From positions 1 through 39,644 of the forward strand of contig JAZSJA010000027.1 in assembly GCA_045534095.1 (NCBI GenBank): DNA of 39,644 nucleotides. Reading direction: 5' to 3'. Source of the DNA: UMGS1279 sp045534095 (GTDB lineage: Bacteria; Bacillota; Clostridia; Oscillospirales; Acutalibacteraceae). The notes beneath the pieces were generated by a model. The model was not told the origin of the DNA. It saw only the letters and a list, made by a program, of their open reading frames with translations, and did not search any database. Made by a program: the position numbers and the translations under genes. Positions 14,538-23,595 of this stretch are shown here, piece by piece (position 1 is the first letter of the stretch; each line of letters begins with the position of its first letter).

Positions 14538-16823
14538 TTAATTCTTTTTGCGATTTAAGAATCTATCCAGTCTTTCAACAAATGAAAGTTTTTCTTTTAT
14601 CTTTTTAGAGACCATATTCATAAGTGCGGGTAAATGGTTAAACTGACCTGTAGAATCGTCAACCATATAGGTCCAAGTTCCAGTAGTTGGTTTGATATTA
14701 AATAAACTTATATCAATTTTACCGTCAACAACCTCAGCTTCTTGCATTTTTAAAAGTAGATCGTTCTTCAAATCTTGCTTCATCTCTTCAAAAAATTCAA
14801 TTGCAGAACGATTAAATTCATCAAATGGATTTTTACCTGCTACAATATTAAGGTGAATACCACTCTTAACATCCTCCATAGCCTCCAGATAGTTTGAAAA
14901 ATGTTGATTGATGTAATAAAGTGTAAGAATCTTCTCGGCTTTATTTATTTCTTCCTCGCTTGTTTGTTCTAAAAGCTCATCATAAGCCTTTATATCCTCA
15001 TTTTTAAGGATATTGGGAATTTCTTCATCCTTTACAACTGCCAAACGATAGTTAGCCATAAGTTCCCTTTGATGCTCAATAATATATGAATATTTTTTAA
15101 GGGTATATCTGGCCTCAGCCTCATTGCCCTCTAAGGTTGTTTGTGCAGTTCTAACCATAGAAAACTTCTCTTTATTTGAAAGAGGTTTGCCCTTATTAGA
15201 GCCTTCCTCAAAGAAAGGAGCAATGTTTTCATCCTCAAGGCTTATGAAAAACTTGCTCATACCCGGATCACCCTGACGGCCTGCTCGACCCTTTAACTGA
15301 TTATCAATTCGTCTGCTTCTGTTTACAGTTGCACTGATTACGTAAAGTCCGCCAACGGATTGAACAAATTCCTTGTCTTCCTCAGATGCACCACCGAGCT
15401 TAATATCAACACCTCTACCCGCCATATTGGTGGATACAGTAACGGCATAAGGTCTGCCTGCTTCGGCAATTATAGCAGCTTCTTTTTCATCATTGCGTGC
15501 ATTAAGAACGTTATGCTTAATACCTTTCTCTTCAAGCTTAGAGGAAAGAGCCTCAGAATCTTTAACACTTGAGGTACCGATAAGAATAGGTTGACCTTTT
15601 GCATTAGCAGAAATAATTTCTTCCAAAAGTGCCTCGTCACGTTCATGATTGGTTAAAAAGATTTCATCCTCTAAATCCTGACGGATACAGGGTGTATGAG
15701 GTTCAATAACAACAGTTCTAACGCTATAGGTAGACTCAAATTCACTAGCAGAAGTAGCTGCAGTACCTGTCATACCCGAAAGGGTTTTATATTGGCTCAT
15801 AAAAGCGCCAATGGTCATAGAGCAATATATTTTTGTGTTTACTTTATGAATTATACCCTCTTTAAGCTCAACAAAACGATGGAGGGCATTAGGAAATTTC
15901 CTGTTAACTGCAATTCTACCGGTTGCTTCGTCAACAACTGCAATTTCATCATCTCTAACAATATAATCCTTATCCTTCTCAAGATTGTGAAGTGCTTGTA
16001 AAGCAGTATTTATATCTGACAAAATATCCGAATTATTATCATAAAGATTTTCAATTTCAAACTCGGCTTCAATCTTTTCAATACCATTATCGTTAAGCCA
16101 AATCTGACCCTCTTTTTCATCCACCTCGTAATCGTCTGCGGTAAGTTTTTTTACTGCCTCCATAACCTTAATTTCATTAGCAGAAGTATCCTCGGCCTTA
16201 CCTGCCAAAATCAAGGGAATAGATGCCTCATCAATCAAAATAGAATCAGCCTCATCCACAATAGCAACATCGTATATATTTCCTGTAAGTTCATTTTCAT
16301 TATAAGCAACAAAATTACGTATGCAGTCATAACCAGCCTCACGGGCAGAAATATATAAAACGTCCTTTTCGTACTGCTCAGCACGTTGTGTAACGGGGGT
16401 TGTTTCTGTTATATATCCTACCGAAACACCGCAAAATTCATAGATATCTTTATTCTCAGTAGCATCGCGTTTTGCCAAATAATCGTTAAACACCAAAACC
16501 TGTGCTTTACGACCGGATTTAACGTACATAATCGCCGCAACAACACCTGCTAAAGTTTTACCCTCGCCGGTAGAAAGCTCGGCTATATGGCCATTAAAAA
16601 GAGCAAACGCCGTTTCAAGCTGACAACTAAAAAGTTTAAGACCTTTTTTTCTGAAAATCACCTCTGCAACGGTTGCCGCAATTTCAATCGGATCCCGTGC
16701 TTGATCAGCAGTTACGCATAAAGTATCGTCATCCATTTTTGAATAATCGGCTGCTAAAACTTTTTCAGCAAAATCCAAGCATTCTTTTTTTATTGATGCA
16801 ATTGTTTTAAATCCATTTTTCAT
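14538..16823 (-). CDS. SecA-family preprotein translocase ATPase, short (SecA2-like)
   Basis: 761 residues from the ATG at 16823; a GTG 12 bases upstream is an alternative start. All SecA motor motifs are present: AELSTGEGKT (about 83-90), DEAD box VDEADSIL (about 189), MTGTAATSASEF, TNMAGRGVDIKLGG and KGRAGRQGDPG. The preprotein cross-linking domain and helical scaffold follow. The C-terminal linker and zinc-binding CxCxSGxxxxHC/CC tail of housekeeping SecA are missing, and the protein is about 100 residues short, as in accessory SecA2 proteins. Whether it is the only SecA of the cell cannot be told here. No SecY2 or obvious export substrate is adjacent. Diverges from the phosphopantetheinyl transferase gene. 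Confidence 0.85.
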   Translation of the reverse strand: MKNGFKTIASIKKECLDFAEKVLAADYSKMDDDTLCVTADQARDPIEIAATVAEVIFRKKGLKLFSCQLETAFALFNGHIAELSTGEGKTLAGVVAAIMYVKSGRKAQVLVFNDYLAKRDATENKDIYEFCGVSVGYITETTPVTQRAEQYEKDVLYISAREAGYDCIRNFVAYNENELTGNIYDVAIVDEADSILIDEASIPLILAGKAEDTSANEIKVMEAVKKLTADDYEVDEKEGQIWLNDNGIEKIEAEFEIENLYDNNSDILSDINTALQALHNLEKDKDYIVRDDEIAVVDEATGRIAVNRKFPNALHRFVELKEGIIHKVNTKIYCSMTIGAFMSQYKTLSGMTGTAATSASEFESTYSVRTVVIEPHTPCIRQDLEDEIFLTNHERDEALLEEIISANAKGQPILIGTSSVKDSEALSSKLEEKGIKHNVLNARNDEKEAAIIAEAGRPYAVTVSTNMAGRGVDIKLGGASEEDKEFVQSVGGLYVISATVNRSRRIDNQLKGRAGRQGDPGMSKFFISLEDENIAPFFEEGSNKGKPLSNKEKFSMVRTAQTTLEGNEAEARYTLKKYSYIIEHQRELMANYRLAVVKDEEIPNILKNEDIKAYDELLEQTSEEEINKAEKILTLYYINQHFSNYLEAMEDVKSGIHLNIVAGKNPFDEFNRSAIEFFEEMKQDLKNDLLLKMQEAEVVDGKIDISLFNIKPTTGTWTYMVDDSTGQFNHLPALMNMVSKKIKEKLSFVERLDRFLNRKKN

Positions 16824-16894
16824 AAGATATCTCACTTTCCACTTGTGTTTTTAACTTTTATATGATAAAATAACATATCTAGAGGTGATACGAT

Positions 16895-17521
16895 TTGTAT
16901 AATATTTTTTATTATGATATAAATAAAATGAGTGATAACCTTTTTAATGAAGAGTTAGAATCCCTTGGATATTTCAGAAAAAAAGAAATTCTTAAAAAGG
17001 CCGATATTGATGATAGAAAAAGAAGTCTTGCAGGAGATCTGCTAGCAAAAAAATATTTAAGCAAAATATATGGTGTCCCAAAGGATCAAGTTGAAATAAA
17101 AATAGGTGAACACGGAAAACCTTATGCTTTAAATATTCCCGCCCACTTTAACATTTCTCATAGCGGAAATTACGTTGTTGTGGCAATAAGCGACCGCCCT
17201 ATAGGAATTGATTTAGAAATAATTGATGATTTTTCGGCTATACTAGCAAAAAAACTTTTTAACGATGATGAATTAAAATACATCTCAGAAATAGGAATTA
17301 AAAACAAAAAATCAACAATGCAACAACACTTTTTTGAAATTTGGACCGCCAAAGAAGCCTATTTAAAATATTTAGGATGTGGCATTTCAGGTGGGATAAA
17401 CTCCCTGTCATTTTCACTTTCAAACGGTAAATTAGTCCATAATAAAAATGATATATCACTAACGTACGACTACAGCATCCCGGGGGCTATTATAGCGGTT
17501 GTAACAGATAACAAAAACTAG
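16895..17521 (+). CDS. 4'-phosphopantetheinyl transferase, Sfp family
   Basis: Moves phosphopantetheine from CoA to a serine of carrier proteins. The 208 residues show the three Sfp motifs: GKPY and FNISHSG (about 72-90), IGIDLEII with the Mg-binding Asp/Glu (about 107), and FFEIWTAKEAYLKYLG (about 151-166). The start is TTG, supported by AGAGGTGA at 16881-16888. No NRPS, PKS or acyl-carrier gene lies nearby, so it may serve as the general ACP-activating enzyme. It converges on holB, with only two bases between the stop codons and no terminator seen. Confidence 0.9.
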   Translation: MYNIFYYDINKMSDNLFNEELESLGYFRKKEILKKADIDDRKRSLAGDLLAKKYLSKIYGVPKDQVEIKIGEHGKPYALNIPAHFNISHSGNYVVVAISDRPIGIDLEIIDDFSAILAKKLFNDDELKYISEIGIKNKKSTMQQHFFEIWTAKEAYLKYLGCGISGGINSLSFSLSNGKLVHNKNDISLTYDYSIPGAIIAVVTDNKN

Positions 17522-17523
17522 TT

Positions 17524-18447
17524 TTAATCTGTAAGTAGGGCTGCAATACGGCAAAAAACCAAAGGAATGGATGGATTAAATTCCATTCTGTTTTGAAGGT
17601 CGGTTAACTCACTATAGCAATAATTAAGCTTATCAGCGGTGAAAGAGGAAATCTCTTTCATCGCTTTTTTCTTCATTTCTTTAGCAATGGCAGATTTAAG
17701 TTCAAAAATCAGCTCCCCTACCTTACCTCTATCCTTAATATAAGGTTGTAATAAATTCAAAATACCAAGCCTATCCTTTGAGGCGGCTAAGGTTAATATT
17801 TCGAATGCCACACCCGATAAAAATACCGTTTCGGTATTAGCAGAGCCGATTGCTTTACCAATGTTGCCATCTGTAGCAATTAAAAGGGTTTGTGCCTCAG
17901 AATATGAAATGTTAGCTAAAGAAGCAACCTTATTTATCCCCTCATCCTCAAAAGGAACGGGAGAAAGTGTGAAAGTAACGCATCTGGAGCGTATCGTTTC
18001 TAAAAGTAATTTTGCACTTTTAGCAAGCAAAATAAAGGTGACTCCCACAGGAGGCTCCTCCAACACTTTCAAAAGAGCGTTTTGGGCATTTTCGTTCATT
18101 GTGTGTGCCTCTTCAAGCACAAAAACTCTGCCGGAGGCAGCCATTGGAGTTAAAAATGCCTCAACTCTTAACTCTCTTACCTGGTCTACTTTGATTTGCG
18201 TTCCATCGGGAACAACAACTTGGAAATCAGGATGACTGCCAACTTCGACCAAGTGGCAGGTTTTACATTCGTAGCAAGGCCTTTCTTCGCTACTACAAAG
18301 GCAAGCTTTAGCAATAAACTGTGCCAAAGTTTTTTTACCAAGCCCTTCTTCGCCCTCTATTAAAATTGCGTGTGGAATTCTACGTTTTTTTATCATAGAA
18401 TTCAGCATATTACAAATTCTTAAATTGCCAATTAAGGACTTTTGCAT
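17524..18447 (-). CDS. holB: DNA polymerase III delta' subunit
   Basis: Clamp-loader subunit. Started at the ATG at 18447, which has AGGTG upstream, giving 307 residues; a GTG at 18456 is possible. AAA+ features are a Walker A-like GEEGLGKKT, a zinc module with CLCSSEERPCYECKTC, a sensor-1 IRSRC motif and NAQNALLKVLEEPP. The Walker A has Lys where Ser/Thr is usual before the Thr, consistent with delta' often being a non-hydrolysing subunit. It follows the glycosidase with almost no gap. Confidence 0.92.
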   Translation of the reverse strand: MQKSLIGNLRICNMLNSMIKKRRIPHAILIEGEEGLGKKTLAQFIAKACLCSSEERPCYECKTCHLVEVGSHPDFQVVVPDGTQIKVDQVRELRVEAFLTPMAASGRVFVLEEAHTMNENAQNALLKVLEEPPVGVTFILLAKSAKLLLETIRSRCVTFTLSPVPFEDEGINKVASLANISYSEAQTLLIATDGNIGKAIGSANTETVFLSGVAFEILTLAASKDRLGILNLLQPYIKDRGKVGELIFELKSAIAKEMKKKAMKEISSFTADKLNYCYSELTDLQNRMEFNPSIPLVFCRIAALLTD

Positions 18448-18456
18448 AATATACAC

Positions 18457-20183
18457 CTATTTAACAGTAAATTTTATCTTAACAGTATCATTGGCTTTAA
18501 GGGGAATTTCAAGTGGTAAATATTCAAATCCACCAACTTGATTGAAATATCTTTTTGACATATCTTCGGTTTTGATTTCAGCGCTTGAAGTGATTGTAAG
18601 CATATCTCTAAAGTTTATTTCATTCTGTGAAAGAAGCTTAATTTCTGCCTTTTTATCGGCTATAATGGGCAATTTGTAAATACTGTCTTTCTCTGTAGTG
18701 ATAGCCATTTCAAGTTCATCACCCACAAAAGTATAGACTATTTTAAAGTTTAATTCGTTATTGCCCAAAACAGTAACCTCTGCTTTGTTTTTATCGCCGG
18801 AGCTACTTATTTCAACAGTTTTATCTGTGTCGCTTGAATACTCTCCACAAATAATTCTGGGGGTCATACACTCGGTTTTACCTTGCCTTAAAGCTTGCAT
18901 ATTATGCACTTCTGTACGGCGATAAAAATGCATAGTTGCTGCACAAATAGGACCGTATTCTTTATGCCATAACAAATTAAGGTTACCGCCAAAGCATTCG
19001 CTATTCTGAGCACGCAAAGCATCAACAGCAGAAATGGTTGCTCTCATTCCGCCTACCGAAACAAGCTTAAGATAGCCGTTTTGGTAATCTTTTATTCCGT
19101 ATTCGACCTCACGAGGCAAGACTATTTCTTCTAAATTTTCAAAATCTTTTTCTTGCATATTGATATACATAAATGCAAGGGATTTAGCATGGGTAAATGC
19201 ATGATGAACACAAGCAAATTCGCCGTAATCATGCATCATTGGGCCGCCATAAAAAGCACCATCCACAGTACAACGCTTCACAAGTTCAAAACTAAGAGCC
19301 GCCACCTTAGCAAAACGCTTATCACGACCTGCTACAAGAGAAAATCCGCCCCATACTCCATCGGTTGTACGGCTTCCCCAATAGGTCCACTTTGCATTTC
19401 TGGTACCAAAAGAGTTATCGATACCACCATCAGGCATAATAAAATCAAGATGCGCTAATGCTCTTTGGCAGTATTTTTCAAGTTTTTCTTCATCCTGCAT
19501 CCAAACGCAGTATTGAATAAGTATTTGAAGGCTTTCTTCAATATTATAGCCCATATCTATACCGCGACAGCCTTTTTTAGTAACATAATCGTGGTTGCTC
19601 CACTCACCATAAAGTATGTTGTTATCATCAAAATGACTATCCAAAACTGCTTCATACTTTTCGGCAAGAGCTTTATATTTTTCTTCTTTTGTAATATTAT
19701 AAGCAAGAGCAAAAAGCCCTGCTGCGCCCGCTGAATAATTTATACTATTTATAGCCTTAACAAATTGAGCGTTGAAGTTTTCTGCGATACGTGTAAAAAT
19801 TGCGTACCAACGATCATACACTTGCTTTGGAAGAACGTTTTTATAATGACGCAAGATTTCGCCTAATCCCATTGCAAAAAAGGCACTAACACCAAACCAC
19901 ACGGAATCGGTTTCATTAACATAAAGTTTGTGATCTCTAAGTAAATTGTTTTCTGCAAAATCAATCAATGACTCTGCCGCTTCGAGATATCGTTTTTCAC
20001 CTGTTTCGGCATATAGTATAACCAGTGCGGGTACCAAATCTGCACCGCGACCATGTATATAACCACAAGCAGGACAAAGTAATCCTCCCTTTAAAAGTGG
20101 AGTTTCAAGCTCTTTGATTTGGTGATCTAAAAGATAATCACTCCACTCCTTGATTAAAAAAAAACATCACTTTTTTTTAGCAT
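18457..20183 (-). pseudogene. Six-hairpin glycosidase-like protein, frameshifted at a T9 tract near its start
   Basis: The main frame encodes a 526-residue product from a TTG at 20037, but in-frame coding continues upstream to 20160. That upstream part holds the conserved-looking GGLLCPACGYIHGRGAD, with no start codon. A good start lies out of frame: ATG at 20183 with GAGGGTG before it, reading MLKKSDVFF and then a stop. One extra T in the T9 tract (minus-strand 20160-20152) would join them. The body looks like an alpha/alpha-toroid (six-hairpin) carbohydrate enzyme (GEKRYLEAAESLIDFA, NIEESLQILIQYC, a His-rich MMHDYGEFACVHHAFTHA) with a C-terminal beta domain. No signal peptide; substrate unknown. 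The shift may be a real mutation, slippage or phase variation, or an assembly error. Confidence 0.65.
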
Positions 20184-20195
20184 AACAACACCCTC

Positions 20196-21200
20196 TTATC
20201 TAACAAACCCAATCTTTTTCATAACCTTTGATATGGTTCTGCGAGCCATATATTCAGCCTTTTCGGCACCCTCGTGATAGATATCCTCAAGTTGTTTTTT
20301 ATCGGCAATAAAGGTGTCAAACCGCTCACGAACGGGGCGAAGCTCTTCGACAACAGCTTCACCAACGGCAGTTTTGAAATCGCCATAGCCTTTATTTTCA
20401 AACTCTGCGGCAACTTCATCTGCAGTTTTACCGGTAATAGCGGAATATATACCAATAAGATTGTTTATTCCATCTCTACCCTCGCCCACGCAAACTTTAT
20501 TTTCGCTATCAGTAACGGCTTTTTTGAATTTACGCATTATGTCTTCGGGTTTATCCAAAATAGCAACCCAAGCGTTAACGTTCGCATCAGATTTTGACAT
20601 TTTCGAGGTAGGATCTTGAAGTGACATAACCCTTGCTCCAACCTTTGGAATGTATGGCTCAGGGATTTTAAATACGTCACCATAGATATGGTTAAAACGA
20701 GTGGCAATATCACGGGTTAATTCTAAGTGTTGCTTTTGGTCGGCTCCAACAGGTACAAAATCAGGCTGATAAAGTAAAATATCTGCAGCCATAAGTGTAG
20801 GATAACCAAATAAGCCTAAGTTTACGTTATCTGCGTGCTTTGCGGATTTATCCTTAAACTGTGTCATTCGGGAAAGCTCGCCAAATTGAGTATAACAACT
20901 AAGTAGCCATGAGAGTTGTGAGTGCTCTGCAACATGTGACTGAACAAAAAGAGTAACGTCTTTAGGATCAAGTCCGATGGCAAGAAGCACGGCACAAGTA
21001 TTATATAACTGCTTTCTGAAAGCGGCAGGTTCTTGGCGTACGGTAATAGCGTGTAAATCGGCAACAGCGTAAATACACTCAAATTCCTCGGTCATAGACT
21101 TCCAATTTTTCAGTGCACCCAAATAGTTACCTAAAGTTAACATACCGCTAGGTTGAATAGCACTAAAAACTCTTTTTTTGCTAATAATTTCTTCGCTCAT
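20196..21200 (-). CDS. trpS: Tryptophanyl-tRNA synthetase
   Basis: Class I synthetase charging tRNA-Trp. The start at 21200 (MSEEIISKKRVFS) has GGAGGC upstream and is preferred to 21212; 334 residues. Signatures: FSAIQPSGMLTLGNYLG (the HIGH-like element), LFVQSHVAEHSQLSW, a central GADQKQHLELTRDIA and KMSKSDAN (the KMSKS element). It sits between the aminotransferase and the glycosidase. No T-box or trp attenuator is visible; it appears to be read as part of the operon. Confidence 0.97.
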   Translation of the reverse strand: MSEEIISKKRVFSAIQPSGMLTLGNYLGALKNWKSMTEEFECIYAVADLHAITVRQEPAAFRKQLYNTCAVLLAIGLDPKDVTLFVQSHVAEHSQLSWLLSCYTQFGELSRMTQFKDKSAKHADNVNLGLFGYPTLMAADILLYQPDFVPVGADQKQHLELTRDIATRFNHIYGDVFKIPEPYIPKVGARVMSLQDPTSKMSKSDANVNAWVAILDKPEDIMRKFKKAVTDSENKVCVGEGRDGINNLIGIYSAITGKTADEVAAEFENKGYGDFKTAVGEAVVEELRPVRERFDTFIADKKQLEDIYHEGAEKAEYMARRTISKVMKKIGFVR

Positions 21201-21215
21201 AATAGCCTCCAAAAT

Positions 21216-22394
21216 TTATTTCAAAATTCCACCTAAAATTTCCATACCATTTATGATTTGTTCATCACTAGGAGTGGAATAATTAATTCTAATACGATCA
21301 GATTTTGCGGTAGTATCAACAGAAAATGCAGTACCTGGAACAACGGCAACCTTGTTTTCCAAAGCCTTCATTGTAAAATCCATCATATCAACCTTTTCGG
21401 GCAACTTACACCAAAGGAACAAGCCACCCTCAACGGGATAATAATCAACCATAGGCTTTAAATGCTCGTCTGCAAGCTGCATACAAAGGTTAGCCTTACG
21501 ACGATATATAGCACGGATTTTTTCAAGATGTGCTTCAAAATCATATTCTGTTAAAAACTTATGAGAAATAATTTGCGACCAAAGGGTTGTATGCACATCA
21601 TCGGTTTGCTTACAAACAGTAAGCTTAGCTATAATTTCCTTGTTTGCAATAGCATAACCCACACGCATACCGGGAGAAAGAACCTTAGAAAATGAACCTG
21701 CATAAATAACTATACCATCAGTATCCATTGACTTAATGGTTGGAATATCCTCGCCTGAAAAGCGTATTTCACCATAGGGGTTGTCCTCTAAAATAAGTAC
21801 GCCATATTTTTTACAAAGCTCATAAACTGCCTTGCGTTTTTCTAAAGACATTGTAATTCCGCTTGGATTTTGGAAATTTGGAATTGTATATAAAAATCTT
21901 ACGTTATTACTTGTTTTAATAGCCTCTTCAAGAGCGTTTATATCAATCCCATCTGCCTGAACAGGAACACCAACTAAATTAGCACCAAAAGAACGGAAAG
22001 CGTTGAGAGAACCAATAAAACTAGGATCCTCACAAATTATAGTATCACCTGTATTTACAAACACCTTGGTAACAAGATTCATAACCTGTTGTGCGCCTGA
22101 GGTTATAATAATTTCATCATCCTCGGTGCCAACAGAATATTTTTTCTTCATATAATCTGCCATATACTCTCTCAAAGGAGCATAACCCTCGGTGACTGAA
22201 TACTGAAGAGCCATAGCAGGGTCATTTAGCAAAACAGCGTTGGAAATTTCAGCAATTTCCTCTGCGGGGAAAGCCTCACCGGCAGGGTTTCCCGCAGAAA
22301 AAGGAATAATTCCCGGCTGAGATGAAAGCTTTAAAATTTCGCGGATAGCCGAAGGCTTAAGTCCGTTAATGTTATCTGCAAATGTATAATTCAT
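21216..22394 (-). CDS. PLP-dependent aminotransferase, class I/II (2-aminoadipate/KAT-like)
   Basis: 392-residue fold-type I aminotransferase. Visible are ISFSAGNP-like IIPFSAGNPAGEAFP, the cofactor segment TSGAQQVMNLV, the YTIPNFQNPSG motif, ILEDNPYGEIRFSG and the Schiff-base lysine in YAGSFSKVLSPGMRVGY. This subgroup includes LysN/AadAT and the catalytic domain of MocR regulators, but no helix-turn-helix domain is attached here. The amino-acid substrate cannot be decided from sequence. Its neighbours are trpS and malic enzyme. Confidence 0.88.
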   Translation of the reverse strand: MNYTFADNINGLKPSAIREILKLSSQPGIIPFSAGNPAGEAFPAEEIAEISNAVLLNDPAMALQYSVTEGYAPLREYMADYMKKKYSVGTEDDEIIITSGAQQVMNLVTKVFVNTGDTIICEDPSFIGSLNAFRSFGANLVGVPVQADGIDINALEEAIKTSNNVRFLYTIPNFQNPSGITMSLEKRKAVYELCKKYGVLILEDNPYGEIRFSGEDIPTIKSMDTDGIVIYAGSFSKVLSPGMRVGYAIANKEIIAKLTVCKQTDDVHTTLWSQIISHKFLTEYDFEAHLEKIRAIYRRKANLCMQLADEHLKPMVDYYPVEGGLFLWCKLPEKVDMMDFTMKALENKVAVVPGTAFSVDTTAKSDRIRINYSTPSDEQIINGMEILGGILK

Positions 22395-22406
22395 ATCAAT
22401 TCCACC

Positions 22407-23582
22407 CTATTTAAGTCTAGCTACTCCGCTTTTAATTGCGGCTTCGGAAACTGCCTTAGCAACTGCTTTACCAATACGCTTATCAAAAGCCTCGGGAACA
22501 ATATACTCCTCATTAAGTTCATCATCACTTACGAGCTCTGCGATTGCAAAAGAGGCGGCTTTTTTCATTTCCTCATTGATTTCAGATGCTCTTACATCCA
22601 ATGCACCGCGGAAAATACCGGGGAAAGCCGAAACGTTATTGATTTGATTAGCAAAATCTGAACGACCGGTACCAACTACACGAGCACCCGCTGCTTTAGC
22701 CAAATCAGGCATAATTTCAGGCACGGGATTAGCCATAGGAAATACAATAGAGTTATCTGCCATACTTTTAATCATAGCTTCGTTAACAATATTAGGAGCA
22801 GAAACACCTACAAATACGTCAGCCCCAACAATAGCAGATTTTAAATCGCCTTTTTCCATATTGGGGTTGGTGATTTCTGCAAGCTCCTTATGAGCATCAG
22901 AAAGGGTTTCATCCCCCTTGCAGATCACACCAAAAATATCACACATAACGATATTTTTAACGCCTAAATTCATTAAATGCTTGGCAATAGCAGTACCGGC
23001 TGAGCCTGCACCGTTAATAACACATTTTATATTTGCAATATCCTTTTTAACAACCTTTAATGCGTTAATAAGGGCTGCACCAACAACAACTGCAGTACCG
23101 TGTTGATCATCATGGAAAACGGGAATATCGCAAATTTCTTTAAGCTTCCGCTCAATTTCAAAGCAACGTGGAGCTGCAATATCCTCCAAATTTATACCAC
23201 CAAAGCTACCTGAAATAAGGTAGATGGTTCTTACAATTTCATCAACATCTTTAGAGCGAATGCAAAGGGGAAACGCATCTACACCTGCAAACTCTTTAAA
23301 GAGGACGCATTTACCCTCCATAACAGGCATACCCGCCTCAGGACCGATATCACCAAGGCCTAAAACGGCAGTACCATCAGTTATAACCGCAACCATATTG
23401 TGTCTTGCAGTAAGTTCAAATGATTTATCATAATCGTTATGAATTACCATACATGGCTCGGCAACACCGGGCGTATAAGCAACTGAAAGCTCTTCCTTAC
23501 CGGTAACCCTTGCCCTTGGCGTAACCTCTATTTTGCCTTTCCATTCATAATGCTTTTTCAAAGCTTCTTGTTTAATATCCAA
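22407..23582 (-). CDS. NAD(P)-dependent malic enzyme
   Basis: Oxidatively decarboxylates malate to pyruvate. 391 residues, the short bacterial form without a phosphotransacetylase tail. Signatures are VAYTPGVAEPC, GLGDIGPEAGMPVMEGK, the metal-site region INLEDIAAPRCFEIE and the NAD(P) Rossmann motif INGAGSAGTAIA. Cofactor preference is not certain from sequence. Lies between galT and the aminotransferase with gaps of about 12 bases, indicating one transcript. Confidence 0.93.
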   Translation of the reverse strand: MDIKQEALKKHYEWKGKIEVTPRARVTGKEELSVAYTPGVAEPCMVIHNDYDKSFELTARHNMVAVITDGTAVLGLGDIGPEAGMPVMEGKCVLFKEFAGVDAFPLCIRSKDVDEIVRTIYLISGSFGGINLEDIAAPRCFEIERKLKEICDIPVFHDDQHGTAVVVGAALINALKVVKKDIANIKCVINGAGSAGTAIAKHLMNLGVKNIVMCDIFGVICKGDETLSDAHKELAEITNPNMEKGDLKSAIVGADVFVGVSAPNIVNEAMIKSMADNSIVFPMANPVPEIMPDLAKAAGARVVGTGRSDFANQINNVSAFPGIFRGALDVRASEINEEMKKAASFAIAELVSDDELNEEYIVPEAFDKRIGKAVAKAVSEAAIKSGVARLK

Positions 23583-23595
23583 AGTAATCCCCCCA

